Assembly: GCF_023184515.1 (NCBI RefSeq)
Contig: NZ_JAAHBP010000010.1
Location: 48,075 to 112,074 of the forward strand
From: Streptomyces sp. D2-8
GTDB taxonomy: Bacteria > Actinomycetota > Actinomycetes > Streptomycetales > Streptomycetaceae
Length of the DNA: 64,000 nucleotides
Reading direction: 5' to 3'
Positions within the stretch are counted from its first letter, which is position 1. Every line of letters begins with the position of its first letter. The notes beneath the pieces were generated by a model. It was not told the DNA's origin and did no database searches. It saw only the letters and a program-made list of their open reading frames with translations. This document shows, piece by piece, positions 18,195 through 27,325 of the stretch. A program made the position numbers and the translations under genes.

Positions 18195-19202
18195 TTACGC
18201 CTGCACGCCGGCCTTGCGGCGACGGACCACGAAGATCGCACCGGCACCGGCGACGACCGCGGCACCGCCGACCAGGCTGATCATCGGCAGGGCGGAGCTG
18301 GAGCCGGTCTCGGCGAGGTTGCCCTCGACCTCGATCGGCTTGGCCTCACCCTGGGGCTTGATGTCCTTCGGCGGCTTCTGACCAGACGGCTTGGAGTCGT
18401 CCACATCGCCCGGGTTGGAGCCCGGCTTGAGGATCTGGAACGGGTAGACGTCGCCGTTCTCGAAGCAGTCGCCTTCGGCTTCGTAACCGCCGAGAGCAAT
18501 AGCCAGGCTCTCACCTGCGGGTGCACCGGCGTCGATCTTCAGCCGCAGGTCGATCGTGACCTTCTGGCCGGCGTCGAGCGGGAACTCACCGTAGAAGAAG
18601 CCGTTGTTGATGCCGGTGTCCGCGAAGTCGTTGGTCCACTTGCCCGTGCTCGGGTTGCGGTACTCGAAGTGCGCGTACTTGTCGAAGAGCTGGCTCTCCC
18701 CGGAGTCCAGGTCAGATGCGGAAAGCGCGGTGGCCATGACCTGCAGGCTCTCGATGTCCGTCTGGCCGGTGTTCTTGACGTTGAACTCGAACGTCTTCCA
18801 GCCGCTGCCCGCGACGATCTTCTCCGGGAAGCCGGAGAGGCCCACGGAAATGCTTGCCTCTTCGCAGTCCGGGAACTCCTCGTCGTCACCGTCTGCGGGC
18901 CCGCTCGGAGTGGCGGAGGCAGACGCCGAAGGACTGGCCGACGTCGACGCGCTGGCCGACGCGGACGCGGTCGCCTCGGGAGCGGACTCGCTCACGGACG
19001 TGCTCGGAGCCGGCGTCGTCTCGGCGGGCGTGGACTCGGTCGCCGAAGGCGAGGCCGACGTCTCGGGAGCGGACTCGCTCACGGACGTGCTCGGCGTAGG
19101 CGTGGTTTCGTCGGTCGCGTACGCGGCCGGTGCCGCGAGCAGTGCCACCGGGGCTATGACCGCCGTAGCGGCCGCTGCTGCCATGGCGCGGCGAAGCTTC
19201 AT
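18195..19202 (-). CDS. LAETG-anchored cell-surface protein (sortase class E substrate)
   Basis: A 335-residue surface protein. A signal peptide (about 1-29, ending AAYA) is followed by a Ser/Thr/Ala/Pro stretch (about 30-110) with a repeated TSVSESAPE unit, typical of glycosylated wall-spanning stalks. A folded beta-type domain with two cysteines that may pair follows (about 112-250). The C-terminus carries L296-A-E-T-G300, a hydrophobic helix and a VRRRKAGVQA tail: a complete sorting signal. LAxTG is the motif used by class E sortases in Streptomyces, as for the long chaplins. GAGG upstream supports the ATG at 19202. The role of the folded domain is unknown. Confidence 0.9.
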   Translation of the reverse strand: MKLRRAMAAAAATAVIAPVALLAAPAAYATDETTPTPSTSVSESAPETSASPSATESTPAETTPAPSTSVSESAPEATASASASASTSASPSASASATPSGPADGDDEEFPDCEEASISVGLSGFPEKIVAGSGWKTFEFNVKNTGQTDIESLQVMATALSASDLDSGESQLFDKYAHFEYRNPSTGKWTNDFADTGINNGFFYGEFPLDAGQKVTIDLRLKIDAGAPAGESLAIALGGYEAEGDCFENGDVYPFQILKPGSNPGDVDDSKPSGQKPPKDIKPQGEAKPIEVEGNLAETGSSSALPMISLVGGAAVVAGAGAIFVVRRRKAGVQA

Positions 19203-19377
19203 GAAGACCTCGGAGAGTCCGGCGTACCGCGGGCTGCGGTACGAACGTTGGGGGAGGCCTCCGCGTGTGGGGCGCGGGAGTGGCCCTTGGTTCGCATGTT
19301 TGATCCGTGAAACCTGTGAATGGTTGTACTGGCATTCACAGAATCCTTATGTGGGCTGAGTCACATCCATGACCTTC

Positions 19378-19407
19378 TTGTGAAGGCGCTTTCCACCCGC
19401 TTAGATC
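19378..19407 (+). promoter_or_regulatory. Promoter for leaderless transcript of the next gene
   Basis: TTGTGA (19378-19383) and TAGATC (19402-19407) are spaced by 18 bases. Initiation eight or nine bases after the -10 would fall on the GTG at 19416. There is no ribosome binding site before that GTG, so a leaderless mRNA is likely and this decides the start. Confidence 0.55.
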
Positions 19408-19415
19408 TTGACTTC

Positions 19416-20558
19416 GTGTCAGAAAAGCCGTCCGACGATCAGCCGTCGGCCTCGCAGATCCCCGACGACGTGTGGGAACAGTTCACCCGCGACACCGAAC
19501 GGGACATCCGTTCCTCCGCCCCGAAGGAGCCGTCCGCGCGGGCCCGTATGGTGACCGAGCGGCTGCGCGAGCAGGACGCCCGGGGCGAGTCGCCGCCCGG
19601 GTGGCGCACCGGACCCGCGTGGCAGGAGATGAACGGCCGGGCGGCGCGGCGCCGCAAGCTGTGGGCGATCCTCGGCGTGCTCGTCACCGCGGCCGTCGCG
19701 CTGGTGGCCCTGAAGCCGTCGCTGCTGCCGGGTGACCCTTTCGACACCGGGGGGTCGCGGGCCGCCGAGGCCTCACCGCTGCCCGACGAGACGGCGCCGC
19801 CCACCGCCGCGCCCGAAGCGTCGGACCCCGAAATCCCCACCCTGGACAGGCCCTTCGCCGGCTCTCCGGCCGAGCGCTGGGCCGACGGCGAGGCCGGCAT
19901 CGTCCCGCCGAAGGCGAAAGCCGTCGGCGCGGTCTCCGCGGACCGGGTGGAACAGGCGCTGAAGCTGACGAAGAAGCTGCTGGTGGGGGCCAACCTCGAC
20001 CCGAAGACCCTGCGCGGCGCACGCCCCGGGGCCGCGCTCTCCGTGCTCGACCCCAAGCAGCCCGAACTGCTCGACGACCTCGACGCCGGCCTGCGCTCCC
20101 CGAGCGAGAAGCACGACCCGGTGACGCTGTTCAGCCGCTTCGACCCCGACGAGGTGCGGCCGGCCGGCGACGTGATCAAGACCCGGGGGCACATGACGTT
20201 CAAGAAGGGCACGCAGGGGGGCGTGGCTGTGCGCGCCGACTACACCTTCGTCTACCCCGTCGTCCGGGCGGACGGCCCCACCGAGGTCACCCGCACCATC
20301 GTGCGCCGAGTCCTCGACGTCGAACTCGCCGACCCCGGCCGCTACCAGGTCACCCCCGGCCGCCTGCTCCTCATGAACTACGACCAGGAGATAGGCAACT
20401 CCTCCTGCTTCGTCAACGACGGCTACCTGCATCCGGAGTTCTCGTCGAGCAGGTCCGCGGGCCCGGACCCGAGCGGCCCGGCGACGGACCCGTACGACCG
20501 GAGCAGGGAGCTCCAACGCGGCGACGGCGGCGACTGCGGGACGGTGACCCGCACCTGA
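19416..20558 (+). CDS. Membrane-anchored protein of unknown function
   Basis: A 380-residue protein that I recognise only as a conserved streptomycete type. The cytoplasmic N-terminus (about 1-83) contains DDVWEQFTRDTERDIR and a Lys/Arg-rich stop before a single membrane helix (about 87-106, LWAILGVLVTAAVALVAL). A Pro/Glu/Ala stalk leads to an outside domain of about 230 residues, with PAERWADGEAGI, DPVTLFSRFDP and a late NSSCFVNDGYLHPEF segment. GTG at 19416 is favoured by the leaderless promoter; the open frame extends upstream without support. It ends 9 bases before a strong terminator. No catalytic motif was recognised. Confidence 0.82.
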   Translation: MSEKPSDDQPSASQIPDDVWEQFTRDTERDIRSSAPKEPSARARMVTERLREQDARGESPPGWRTGPAWQEMNGRAARRRKLWAILGVLVTAAVALVALKPSLLPGDPFDTGGSRAAEASPLPDETAPPTAAPEASDPEIPTLDRPFAGSPAERWADGEAGIVPPKAKAVGAVSADRVEQALKLTKKLLVGANLDPKTLRGARPGAALSVLDPKQPELLDDLDAGLRSPSEKHDPVTLFSRFDPDEVRPAGDVIKTRGHMTFKKGTQGGVAVRADYTFVYPVVRADGPTEVTRTIVRRVLDVELADPGRYQVTPGRLLLMNYDQEIGNSSCFVNDGYLHPEFSSSRSAGPDPSGPATDPYDRSRELQRGDGGDCGTVTRT

Positions 20559-20566
20559 GCAGAGCG

Positions 20567-20599
20567 AAGGACCCCGCGGGGTGGAGCCGCGGGGTCCTT
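20567..20599 (+). terminator. Strong intrinsic terminator
   Basis: A 13-bp perfect stem AAGGACCCCGCGG / CCGCGGGGTCCTT with a 7-base loop lies nine bases after the stop codon. It is followed by CTTCTC. Confidence 0.87.
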
Positions 20600-21076
20600 C
20601 TTCTCGTCAGCACCGACGTCAGGGCAGCGCCGGTGCCTGGAAGCGGCGCCGGGGGGTAGCGCCACTGGTCTGTACCTCTGGAAGTGCGGCAATGCGGGTG
20701 CCCGCGGGGGGACTTGGGCTGTGTACGCATCGTGCTGGATGAACGCGGAGCCCGCAACCGTTTGACCCAGACTTGTGCATTTATGCAAGGTCCGCCGGTC
20801 GGCCCCGGGCGTCCCCGGAGCCGACCGTTCTCTTGGGTGACCGGGCTGCTGTCCCCTGCCGTCCGGTCACTTCCCTGGAGCGAGGTCCCACGACGCACGG
20901 CACGATCCGTGCGCCTCATCGCCCCAGTGAGCCACGCGTGGTTCTCTCGGGCCCGCGCCTGGCTGGCGCGGATACCGGGACCAACGAGGCGGCCCGGGGG
21001 CGGTCACGCGCCGTACGGGTGAGAGGGATGCGTACGTCTGTCCCGGGAACGCGGATCCCAAACTCGCGGGGCGGCT
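20600..21076. other. 477-bp intergenic region without a supported gene
   Basis: No open frame here has Streptomyces-like codon use with a ribosome site. Two structures stand out: a near-palindrome CTTGTGCATTTATGCAAG at 20772-20789, which could be an operator, and a hairpin at 20797-20826 (outer arms GGTCGGC/GCCGACC) followed by GTTCTCTT, which could end a short RNA on the plus strand. No convincing promoter for such an RNA was found. Confidence 0.45.
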
Positions 21077-21358
21077 TCAGATCTTGCCGCGGCACAGCTC
21101 CAGCAGGGTCATCGCGAGCGCGGTGCCCGGCTTGCCCAGTGCCTCCCTGTAGTGGCCGAGGACGTCCATCTCGCGGGAGAGGTTCACGCGCCGGCCGCCG
21201 GAGGCGATCCGCGCCTCCTGGATGACGGCGGACACGGCCACCCGTTCCTGGATCAGGCCGATGATCCGGTCGTCGAGCGCGTCGATCCGTTCGCGCGCGC
21301 CGGTGATCACGTCGGCGGCCTCGGGGGTGCGGGCGCCGGTCACGTCGATGGCGGTCAT
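21077..21358 (-). CDS. Monofunctional chorismate mutase (AroQ class)
   Basis: A 93-residue all-helical chorismate mutase that converts chorismate to prephenate, the branch point for Phe and Tyr. The helix ARERIDALDDRIIGLIQERV carries the conserved Arg and the Asp-Arg pair of AroQ enzymes, and the second helix holds REMDVLGHYREALG. ATG at 21358 is preceded by GAGGAG six bases away. The mRNA begins about 180 bases upstream with a Phe/Tyr-containing leader ORF and a terminator hairpin, so expression is probably controlled by transcription attenuation. The gene is divergent from guaA. No regulatory or prephenate dehydratase domain is fused. Confidence 0.92.
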   Translation of the reverse strand: MTAIDVTGARTPEAADVITGARERIDALDDRIIGLIQERVAVSAVIQEARIASGGRRVNLSREMDVLGHYREALGKPGTALAMTLLELCRGKI

Positions 21359-21412
21359 GGGGGGCTCCTCGTCGTCAGGGGCTGCCCCGGGGCGGCACGG
21401 CCCGGACGACGA

Positions 21413-21447
21413 CAGGCGCCCCGGGCCTTGTCGGCCCGGGGCGCCTG
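21413..21447 (-). terminator. Attenuator terminator hairpin ahead of chorismate mutase
   Basis: A perfect 15-bp stem (CAGGCGCCCCGGGCC and its complement) with a 5-base loop lies 20 bases after the leader ORF stop and 54 bases before the chorismate mutase start. There is no T-run on the minus strand (TCGTCGTC follows), as is common for GC-rich actinobacterial terminators. A second, smaller hairpin inside the leader ORF (TCCGG...CCGGA) could act as the pause structure. Confidence 0.68.
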
Positions 21448-21467
21448 GGAAGTCGCTTGTCAGTAGC

Positions 21468-21539
21468 TCAAGCAGCACGACCATGGCGTCCGGCGGGCCG
21501 GATGCCATAGGTAAAGACGAACGTCTGGTGCTTGAACAT
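21468..21539 (-). CDS. Phe/Tyr leader peptide for attenuation of chorismate mutase
   Basis: A 23-residue ORF beginning MFKHQTFVFTYGIRPAG. Phe at 2, 7 and 9 and Tyr at 11 give four codons for the end products of the pathway in the first eleven; one Phe codon is TTT, very rare at this GC content. It starts exactly at the predicted transcription start, so it is leaderless, and it stops 20 bases before the terminator hairpin. Stalling at Phe or Tyr codons would be expected to favour read-through into the chorismate mutase gene. The mechanism is inferred from architecture, since the antiterminator pairing was not computed. Confidence 0.72.
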   Translation of the reverse strand: MFKHQTFVFTYGIRPAGRHGRAA

Positions 21540-21546
21540 GGGGGCA

Positions 21547-21575
21547 AGTATGCACCGCGTTCCGGGGCCGTCCAA
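21547..21575 (-). promoter_or_regulatory. Promoter of the leader peptide-chorismate mutase transcript
   Basis: TTGGAC (21570-21575), a 17-base spacer and CATACT (21547-21552) form a good housekeeping promoter. Seven bases separate the -10 from the A of the leader ATG at 21539, predicting a leaderless start. Confidence 0.7.
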
Positions 21576-21639
21576 GCCGGTTCGCATCCTGAGACGGGGC
21601 TGCCGTCCGGCACACGGAAGGAGCCCGGCGGCCCCCCGG

Positions 21640-21645
21640 TAGAAT
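21640..21645 (+). promoter_or_regulatory. -10 element for guaA
   Basis: TAGAAT lies 43 bases before the guaA GTG. No good -35 hexamer is found at 17-18 bases; GGAAG sits 18 bases upstream of GTAGAAT. Divergent from the leader-peptide promoter. Confidence 0.4.
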
Positions 21646-21687
21646 CGGGTGGCACAAGACCCCCGCCCCACCGCCGGAAGGCACCCC

Positions 21688-23268
<1,581 letters not shown>

Positions 23269-23277
23269 CCCCGAGCC

Positions 23278-23751
23278 CTACGTGCGCTTGATCGTGCGCA
23301 AGGGTGCGCCGGGCGTCCAGACCTGGACGACGAGGTACGTGTCGTCCTCGACGTAGGTCCGCACGACCTCCGTCAGCTCGGTGCGGAAGAGGTGGAACGG
23401 CTCCGGCGGTTCCACCTCTTCGACGTATCCGGCTTTGGTCTCCACATCGTCGACCTCGATCGCCCGGCCGCTGATCCGGACGTCGCCGCCGCCCATGCCC
23501 GTGCCCTCCCCGGGGTTCGCCTGGAGCGCGAAGCGCGGATCGCGGCGCAGGTCGAGGGCTTTGAGCGAGTCCGGCATCATGCCGAGCCACAGTTCGCCGT
23601 TCAGGAAGCGCACCTCCAGGCCGCTGGTGCGGGGCGAACCGTCCTTACGGAGGGTGGCGAGGATGTGGTGGGTGTAGGCGCCGAAGCGCTTCTCGACGGT
23701 GCCGGCCAGATCCGGTTCGGCGGTGGCGAAAGCCGCCCAGTTCGCTGTCAT
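23278..23751 (-). CDS. Pyridoxamine 5'-phosphate oxidase-family flavin split-barrel protein
   Basis: A 157-residue single-domain protein of the FMN/F420-binding split-barrel fold. The strands ATLRKDGSPRTSGLEVRFLNGELWLGM and the DLRRDPRFALQANPG turn are characteristic. Members bind FMN, F420 or haem, or act as deazaflavin-dependent reductases; the cofactor cannot be read off here. It converges with guaA nine bases after that stop. No purine-rich ribosome site precedes the ATG at 23751, and GACACT six bases upstream suggests a leaderless transcript. Confidence 0.8.
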   Translation of the reverse strand: MTANWAAFATAEPDLAGTVEKRFGAYTHHILATLRKDGSPRTSGLEVRFLNGELWLGMMPDSLKALDLRRDPRFALQANPGEGTGMGGGDVRISGRAIEVDDVETKAGYVEEVEPPEPFHLFRTELTEVVRTYVEDDTYLVVQVWTPGAPLRTIKRT

Positions 23752-23940
23752 GAGGAGAGTGTCGCGCCGAAATCCGACATCTTCTGTCGGCTATCCGTGG
23801 GGTTGGGGAGCCAGGGGGCACACGAGTGGGCACAGGGTGCTCACAGGGGCGCTCGGGTCATCTTCACGACACCCTTCTGTTCTTCCCGGCCTCACGGACG
23901 GTAACTTCCGCCCGTACGCAGAACCAGTGCTGGAGGACCT

Positions 23941-24735
23941 ATGAGCGGGCCCACCCCGCCCCTGCCGTTGCCCACCGACCGGCTGCGGTTCGCCATGCCG
24001 CCGATGCACGAGTCGGTCGAGGACGAGCGCCGGCACCGCAAGGAGCGGCTCGCGGGCGCCCTGAGGATCTTCGGACGGCTCGGCTTCGAGGACGGCGTGT
24101 CCGGGCACATCACCGCCCGCGACCCCGAATTCACCGACTGCTTCTGGGTCAACCCGTTCGGGATGCCCTTCCGGCACGTCACCGTGAGCGACCTCGTGCT
24201 CGCCAACCAGGACGGCCAGGTCGTCGAGGGCGGCTACCACGTCAACCAGGCGGCCTTCACCGTGCACGCCCAGGTCCACGCCGCCCGGCCCGACGTGGTC
24301 GCCGTCGCCCACTGCCACTCGGTGCACGGCAGGGCGCTGGCGGCGCTCGGCGAGCTGCTGGAGCCGATCACCCAGGAGAGCTGCGCCTTCTACGAGGATC
24401 ACGCCCTCTACGACACGTACACCGGCGTCTCCGTCGACGCCGAGGAGGGGCGGCGCATCGCGGCCGTGCTCGGCTCCCGCAAGGCGCTCGTCCTGCGCAA
24501 CCACGGGCTGCTGACCGTCGGCGACTCGGTGGACGCGGCGGCCTGGTGGTTCGTGTCGATGGAGCGCTCCTGCCAGGTGCAGCTGACGGCCCAGGCGGCC
24601 GGGCGGCCGGTGCGGATCGATCACCGGATGGCCGTGGCGACGCGGGAGCAGTTGGGCGGCGACCTGGTGGCGTGGATCAACTACCAGCCGATGTGGGAGG
24701 ACGTCAGCCGGAGTGAGCCGGGCCTGCTGAGCTAG
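23941..24735 (+). CDS. Class II aldolase/adducin-domain protein
   Basis: A 264-residue class II aldolase-fold protein. The Zn-binding histidines are visible as H124-C-H126 (AHCHSVHG) and His188 (LRNHGLLTVG). SGHITARDP and NPFGMPF mark the N-terminal phosphate-binding side. Relatives include fuculose- and ribulose-phosphate aldolases and epimerases, but this subgroup, common in actinobacteria, has no settled substrate. ATG at 23941 follows GGAGGA at the usual distance. It ends nine bases from the convergent gene and stands alone on its strand. Confidence 0.87.
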   Translation: MSGPTPPLPLPTDRLRFAMPPMHESVEDERRHRKERLAGALRIFGRLGFEDGVSGHITARDPEFTDCFWVNPFGMPFRHVTVSDLVLANQDGQVVEGGYHVNQAAFTVHAQVHAARPDVVAVAHCHSVHGRALAALGELLEPITQESCAFYEDHALYDTYTGVSVDAEEGRRIAAVLGSRKALVLRNHGLLTVGDSVDAAAWWFVSMERSCQVQLTAQAAGRPVRIDHRMAVATREQLGGDLVAWINYQPMWEDVSRSEPGLLS

Positions 24736-24743
24736 GCGGGCCT

Positions 24744-25631
24744 TCAGAAGCCCCGCAGCACCAGCGCCTTCGTCCGCGCGAACTCCTCGTCCGTGAGGAC
24801 GCCGTCGCGGTGGAGCCGGCCCAGCTCGCGCAGCCGGCGCAGGAGTACGTCGTGGTGGGCGGGGGAGGGGTGCTCGCCGTCGGTGGCAGTGGCAGTGGCA
24901 GTGGCAGTTGCAGTTGCAGTGCGCGTGGACGGGTGCGGCAGCCGGGCGGTGACCGCCGCGGCGACGAGCGCGGTGAGCAGGTCCCGGCGGGCGCTGCCCC
25001 ACAGGTCCAGGGCGTACGGGTCCTTCCCCGGCGGCAGTCTCGACGACACCGTCTCGCGGGTCACGAAGCGCAGGGAACCGTCCTCGTGACCGGTGGGCGG
25101 CAACCACTCGACCTGTACGAGGTCGCCCATGGTGATGATCCGCGGACCGGTGGCGCGCTTGACCCGCTCGGAGGTGTCGGCCCAGTCGATCCGTACCCGG
25201 GTGCCGTCGAAGGAGACCGTCCCGTCCGAGGTACGCACCGAGACCGGAACCGGCGGGCCGGGCAGCAGGTAGGCCTTCGCCGGGCCCTTCGGGATCCGGT
25301 CGAGAAGCAGGGCGCGCCGGATCTCCTCGGCGACGTACTCGGCGACCCCCGTCCGGTCGGCGTCCACCGTCAGCCGGTAGGGATCGGCCGCGTCCGGCAG
25401 CCGCCCGCCGGTCGCCTGGAGCAGGGGGTCGGCGCCCTCGCGCAGCCGCAACCGCAGCCGCCCGCGCCTGCGTTCGGGTTCCAGGACGATGCCGGAGACC
25501 GCCGCGAGCGGCACGGCGATCTCTCCGTACGTCTGCCGGAACAGCGGCACGGAGCGGCGCAGACCGGGCGTGATCCGGACCGTGTCGCCGTCGAAGGCCC
25601 AGGTCCCGTCACGCTGGATGATCTCGGCCAT
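24744..25631 (-). CDS. DUF4429 (two copies) and SHOCT-domain protein
   Basis: A 295-residue cytoplasmic protein. Two DUF4429-like halves (about 1-110 and 115-225), each with a tryptophan or glycine-rich start (GTWAFDGDTVRI and GTVSFDGTRVRID), are followed by a Thr-Ala dipeptide run and a C-terminal SHOCT helix pair (LRRLRELGRLHRDGVLTDEEF). SHOCT segments are short oligomerisation motifs. GGGAGA lies eight bases before the ATG at 25631. Function is unknown; the domain layout suggests a protein or membrane-associated adaptor. Confidence 0.85.
   Translation of the reverse strand: MAEIIQRDGTWAFDGDTVRITPGLRRSVPLFRQTYGEIAVPLAAVSGIVLEPERRRGRLRLRLREGADPLLQATGGRLPDAADPYRLTVDADRTGVAEYVAEEIRRALLLDRIPKGPAKAYLLPGPPVPVSVRTSDGTVSFDGTRVRIDWADTSERVKRATGPRIITMGDLVQVEWLPPTGHEDGSLRFVTRETVSSRLPPGKDPYALDLWGSARRDLLTALVAAAVTARLPHPSTRTATATATATATATDGEHPSPAHHDVLLRRLRELGRLHRDGVLTDEEFARTKALVLRGF
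24885..24920. repeat. Hexanucleotide microsatellite encoding (Thr-Ala)n
   Basis: About six tandem copies of GGCAGT with some GGCAGT-to-TGCAGT changes sit in frame within the DUF4429/SHOCT gene. They encode alternating Thr and Ala in the linker before SHOCT, a site prone to slippage. Confidence 0.85.
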
Positions 25632-25815
25632 AGGGGAATTCTCCCAGCCGGGTCAACAAGGCACGCCGAACTTCACTCGTGTTGACCAAGCCGGGCGGAC
25701 GCGAACCGGCTGGTGTAGGGCACAATTCGCTGTCGTCGCAGGGGAGTTGTGCAGCGGTGTTTCCGGGGTCCGGAAGGCCGGCGGTGGTTGGGTCGCGGGA
25801 AGGCGGGCGTCGGGC

Positions 25816-27192
25816 GTGGCGGTGCGGGAGGCGGGACAGGGCGGCGCGGACGCGGGCGGGTACGCGGGTGCGCATGCGGGTGCCTATGCCGAGGGGTACT
25901 CGGGTGGCTGTGCCGGTGGTTACACCGGTGGTCACCCGGGCGGATCCGGCGGCGCGCACGGGGGTGGGTGCGCCTGCGGGGACTGCCCGCACGGGGCGCG
26001 TGAGGGGCACCGGCGGGCCGTCGCCGCGTTCCTGCTCCGGCGTGACGAGTTCGCGGCCGGGCAGGGGCTGCCGGCCTCGGTGGCCCACTCCGCTTCGGCC
26101 TCCCGCCAGTGGGTCTCCGAGGAACTGGCCCAGTCCGCCGAGCAGGTCGCCGAGCGGGGGCGGGCCGAGGGGCAGGCCTGGCTGACGGGCCTGTGGCGGC
26201 GCACGGCGGGTGTCGTGTGGGCCGCCGTGGTGCTGTTGCTGCTCGGGCAGGCCCTCACCGCGGTCGGTGCGGGCTGGACGGCGGCGCGTACGGCCGGGCT
26301 GGCCGCGGCGCTGGTGATGGCGCTGTCACTGACCGCCGCGTCGTGGTTCCACCGGGCGAAGGGCGGGGTGCTGGCGCCGGTGATCGGTGAGGACAACCGG
26401 CTGTCCACGTCCCGTACGGTCGCCGCGGCATGGGTGGTCTTCGTGGCCTACGCGGTGCTCGTCCTCGCGGGGCGGCTGGCCGCCGCCTCCCGGCACCGGG
26501 ACCGGGACGCGCTGCTCTCCGGGCTGGAACTCGCCCGGGGCGCCGGGGTCGTGACCGTGCTCGCCGTGGTGTGCGGGATCGCCGTGCTCGTGCGGCGGGT
26601 GGTCGGACTGCGGGTGCTGGGGCAACGGCTGCAGAAGGTGCGTGCCGACCGGCCACGGGCCGCCGACCTGCTCACCGACGACGCGGGGCGGGGCACCTTC
26701 GCCGACATCCAGTACGTCGTGATCAGCGCTGTCGCCCTGGTCTTCGCGGCGGTACGGCTGGCCAGGCGGCCGGAGCAGTTGCCGGACCTGCCGTGGGGAC
26801 TGGCCGTGGTGGTGCTGGTGTCGGCGGCGACGTATCTGGCCGGCAAGTACGCGGAGGGCGGCCGGCCGGTCATCCTCTCCGTGGTCCGGGCCCGGGAGGC
26901 GGGTGACCTGGACGGGCCGATCCGCACCGGGGACGACATCGAGATCCGGGGCGCCGGCTTCGTGCCGCCGGGGGCGCAGGGCGCCGACCGGCTGGCCCGG
27001 ATGGTCGTACGCGTGGGAGCGGTGCATGTCCACGTGCCGTTGGTGCCGGTGCCCGGCGGGTTCCGCAACCCCACGGACACGCTGCTGACGGTGCCCGTGC
27101 CGGCCGATGTGGAACCGGGGCGGGTGGAGGTGCAGGTGGTCACCGCGGCCGGGGTGGAGACGAACCGGTATGCGGTCGACGTGACGGAGTGA
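25816..27192 (+). CDS. Multi-pass membrane protein of unknown function with N-terminal Cys motif
   Basis: About 458 residues if the GTG at 25816 is used. The N-terminus is Gly/Ala/His-rich with tandem YAGAHAGAYAEGYSGG-type units and a CACGDCPHG motif (three Cys and one His) that could hold a metal. A helical region with SVAHSASASRQWVSEELAQS precedes at least six membrane helices, then a C-terminal beta domain of about 100 residues (IEIRGAGFVPPG onward) that resembles an IPT/TIG-like sandwich by eye. The start is the least certain in this area: the frame is open upstream and the ribosome site is weak. Not assigned to a family. Confidence 0.72.
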   Translation: MAVREAGQGGADAGGYAGAHAGAYAEGYSGGCAGGYTGGHPGGSGGAHGGGCACGDCPHGAREGHRRAVAAFLLRRDEFAAGQGLPASVAHSASASRQWVSEELAQSAEQVAERGRAEGQAWLTGLWRRTAGVVWAAVVLLLLGQALTAVGAGWTAARTAGLAAALVMALSLTAASWFHRAKGGVLAPVIGEDNRLSTSRTVAAAWVVFVAYAVLVLAGRLAAASRHRDRDALLSGLELARGAGVVTVLAVVCGIAVLVRRVVGLRVLGQRLQKVRADRPRAADLLTDDAGRGTFADIQYVVISAVALVFAAVRLARRPEQLPDLPWGLAVVVLVSAATYLAGKYAEGGRPVILSVVRAREAGDLDGPIRTGDDIEIRGAGFVPPGAQGADRLARMVVRVGAVHVHVPLVPVPGGFRNPTDTLLTVPVPADVEPGRVEVQVVTAAGVETNRYAVDVTE

Positions 27193-27325
27193 GTGACCCC
27201 GCCTCTGAGACACCCCGCGGCACGTGCGCGTCGAGAAATACCGTTCGCGCAGGATTGAGCGCGGTCCGTTCGTCGTACGTATGGTCTGTTGAGGGGGTCT
27301 CGGCGGCGAGAGGCGGCTAGCAGCG

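Noticed and set aside
20684..21225. Overlapping plus-strand ORFs in the gap before chorismate mutase
   Set aside because: They lack ribosome sites, have Arg/Pro/Gly-biased composition typical of wrong-frame GC-rich DNA, and one overlaps the chorismate mutase gene.
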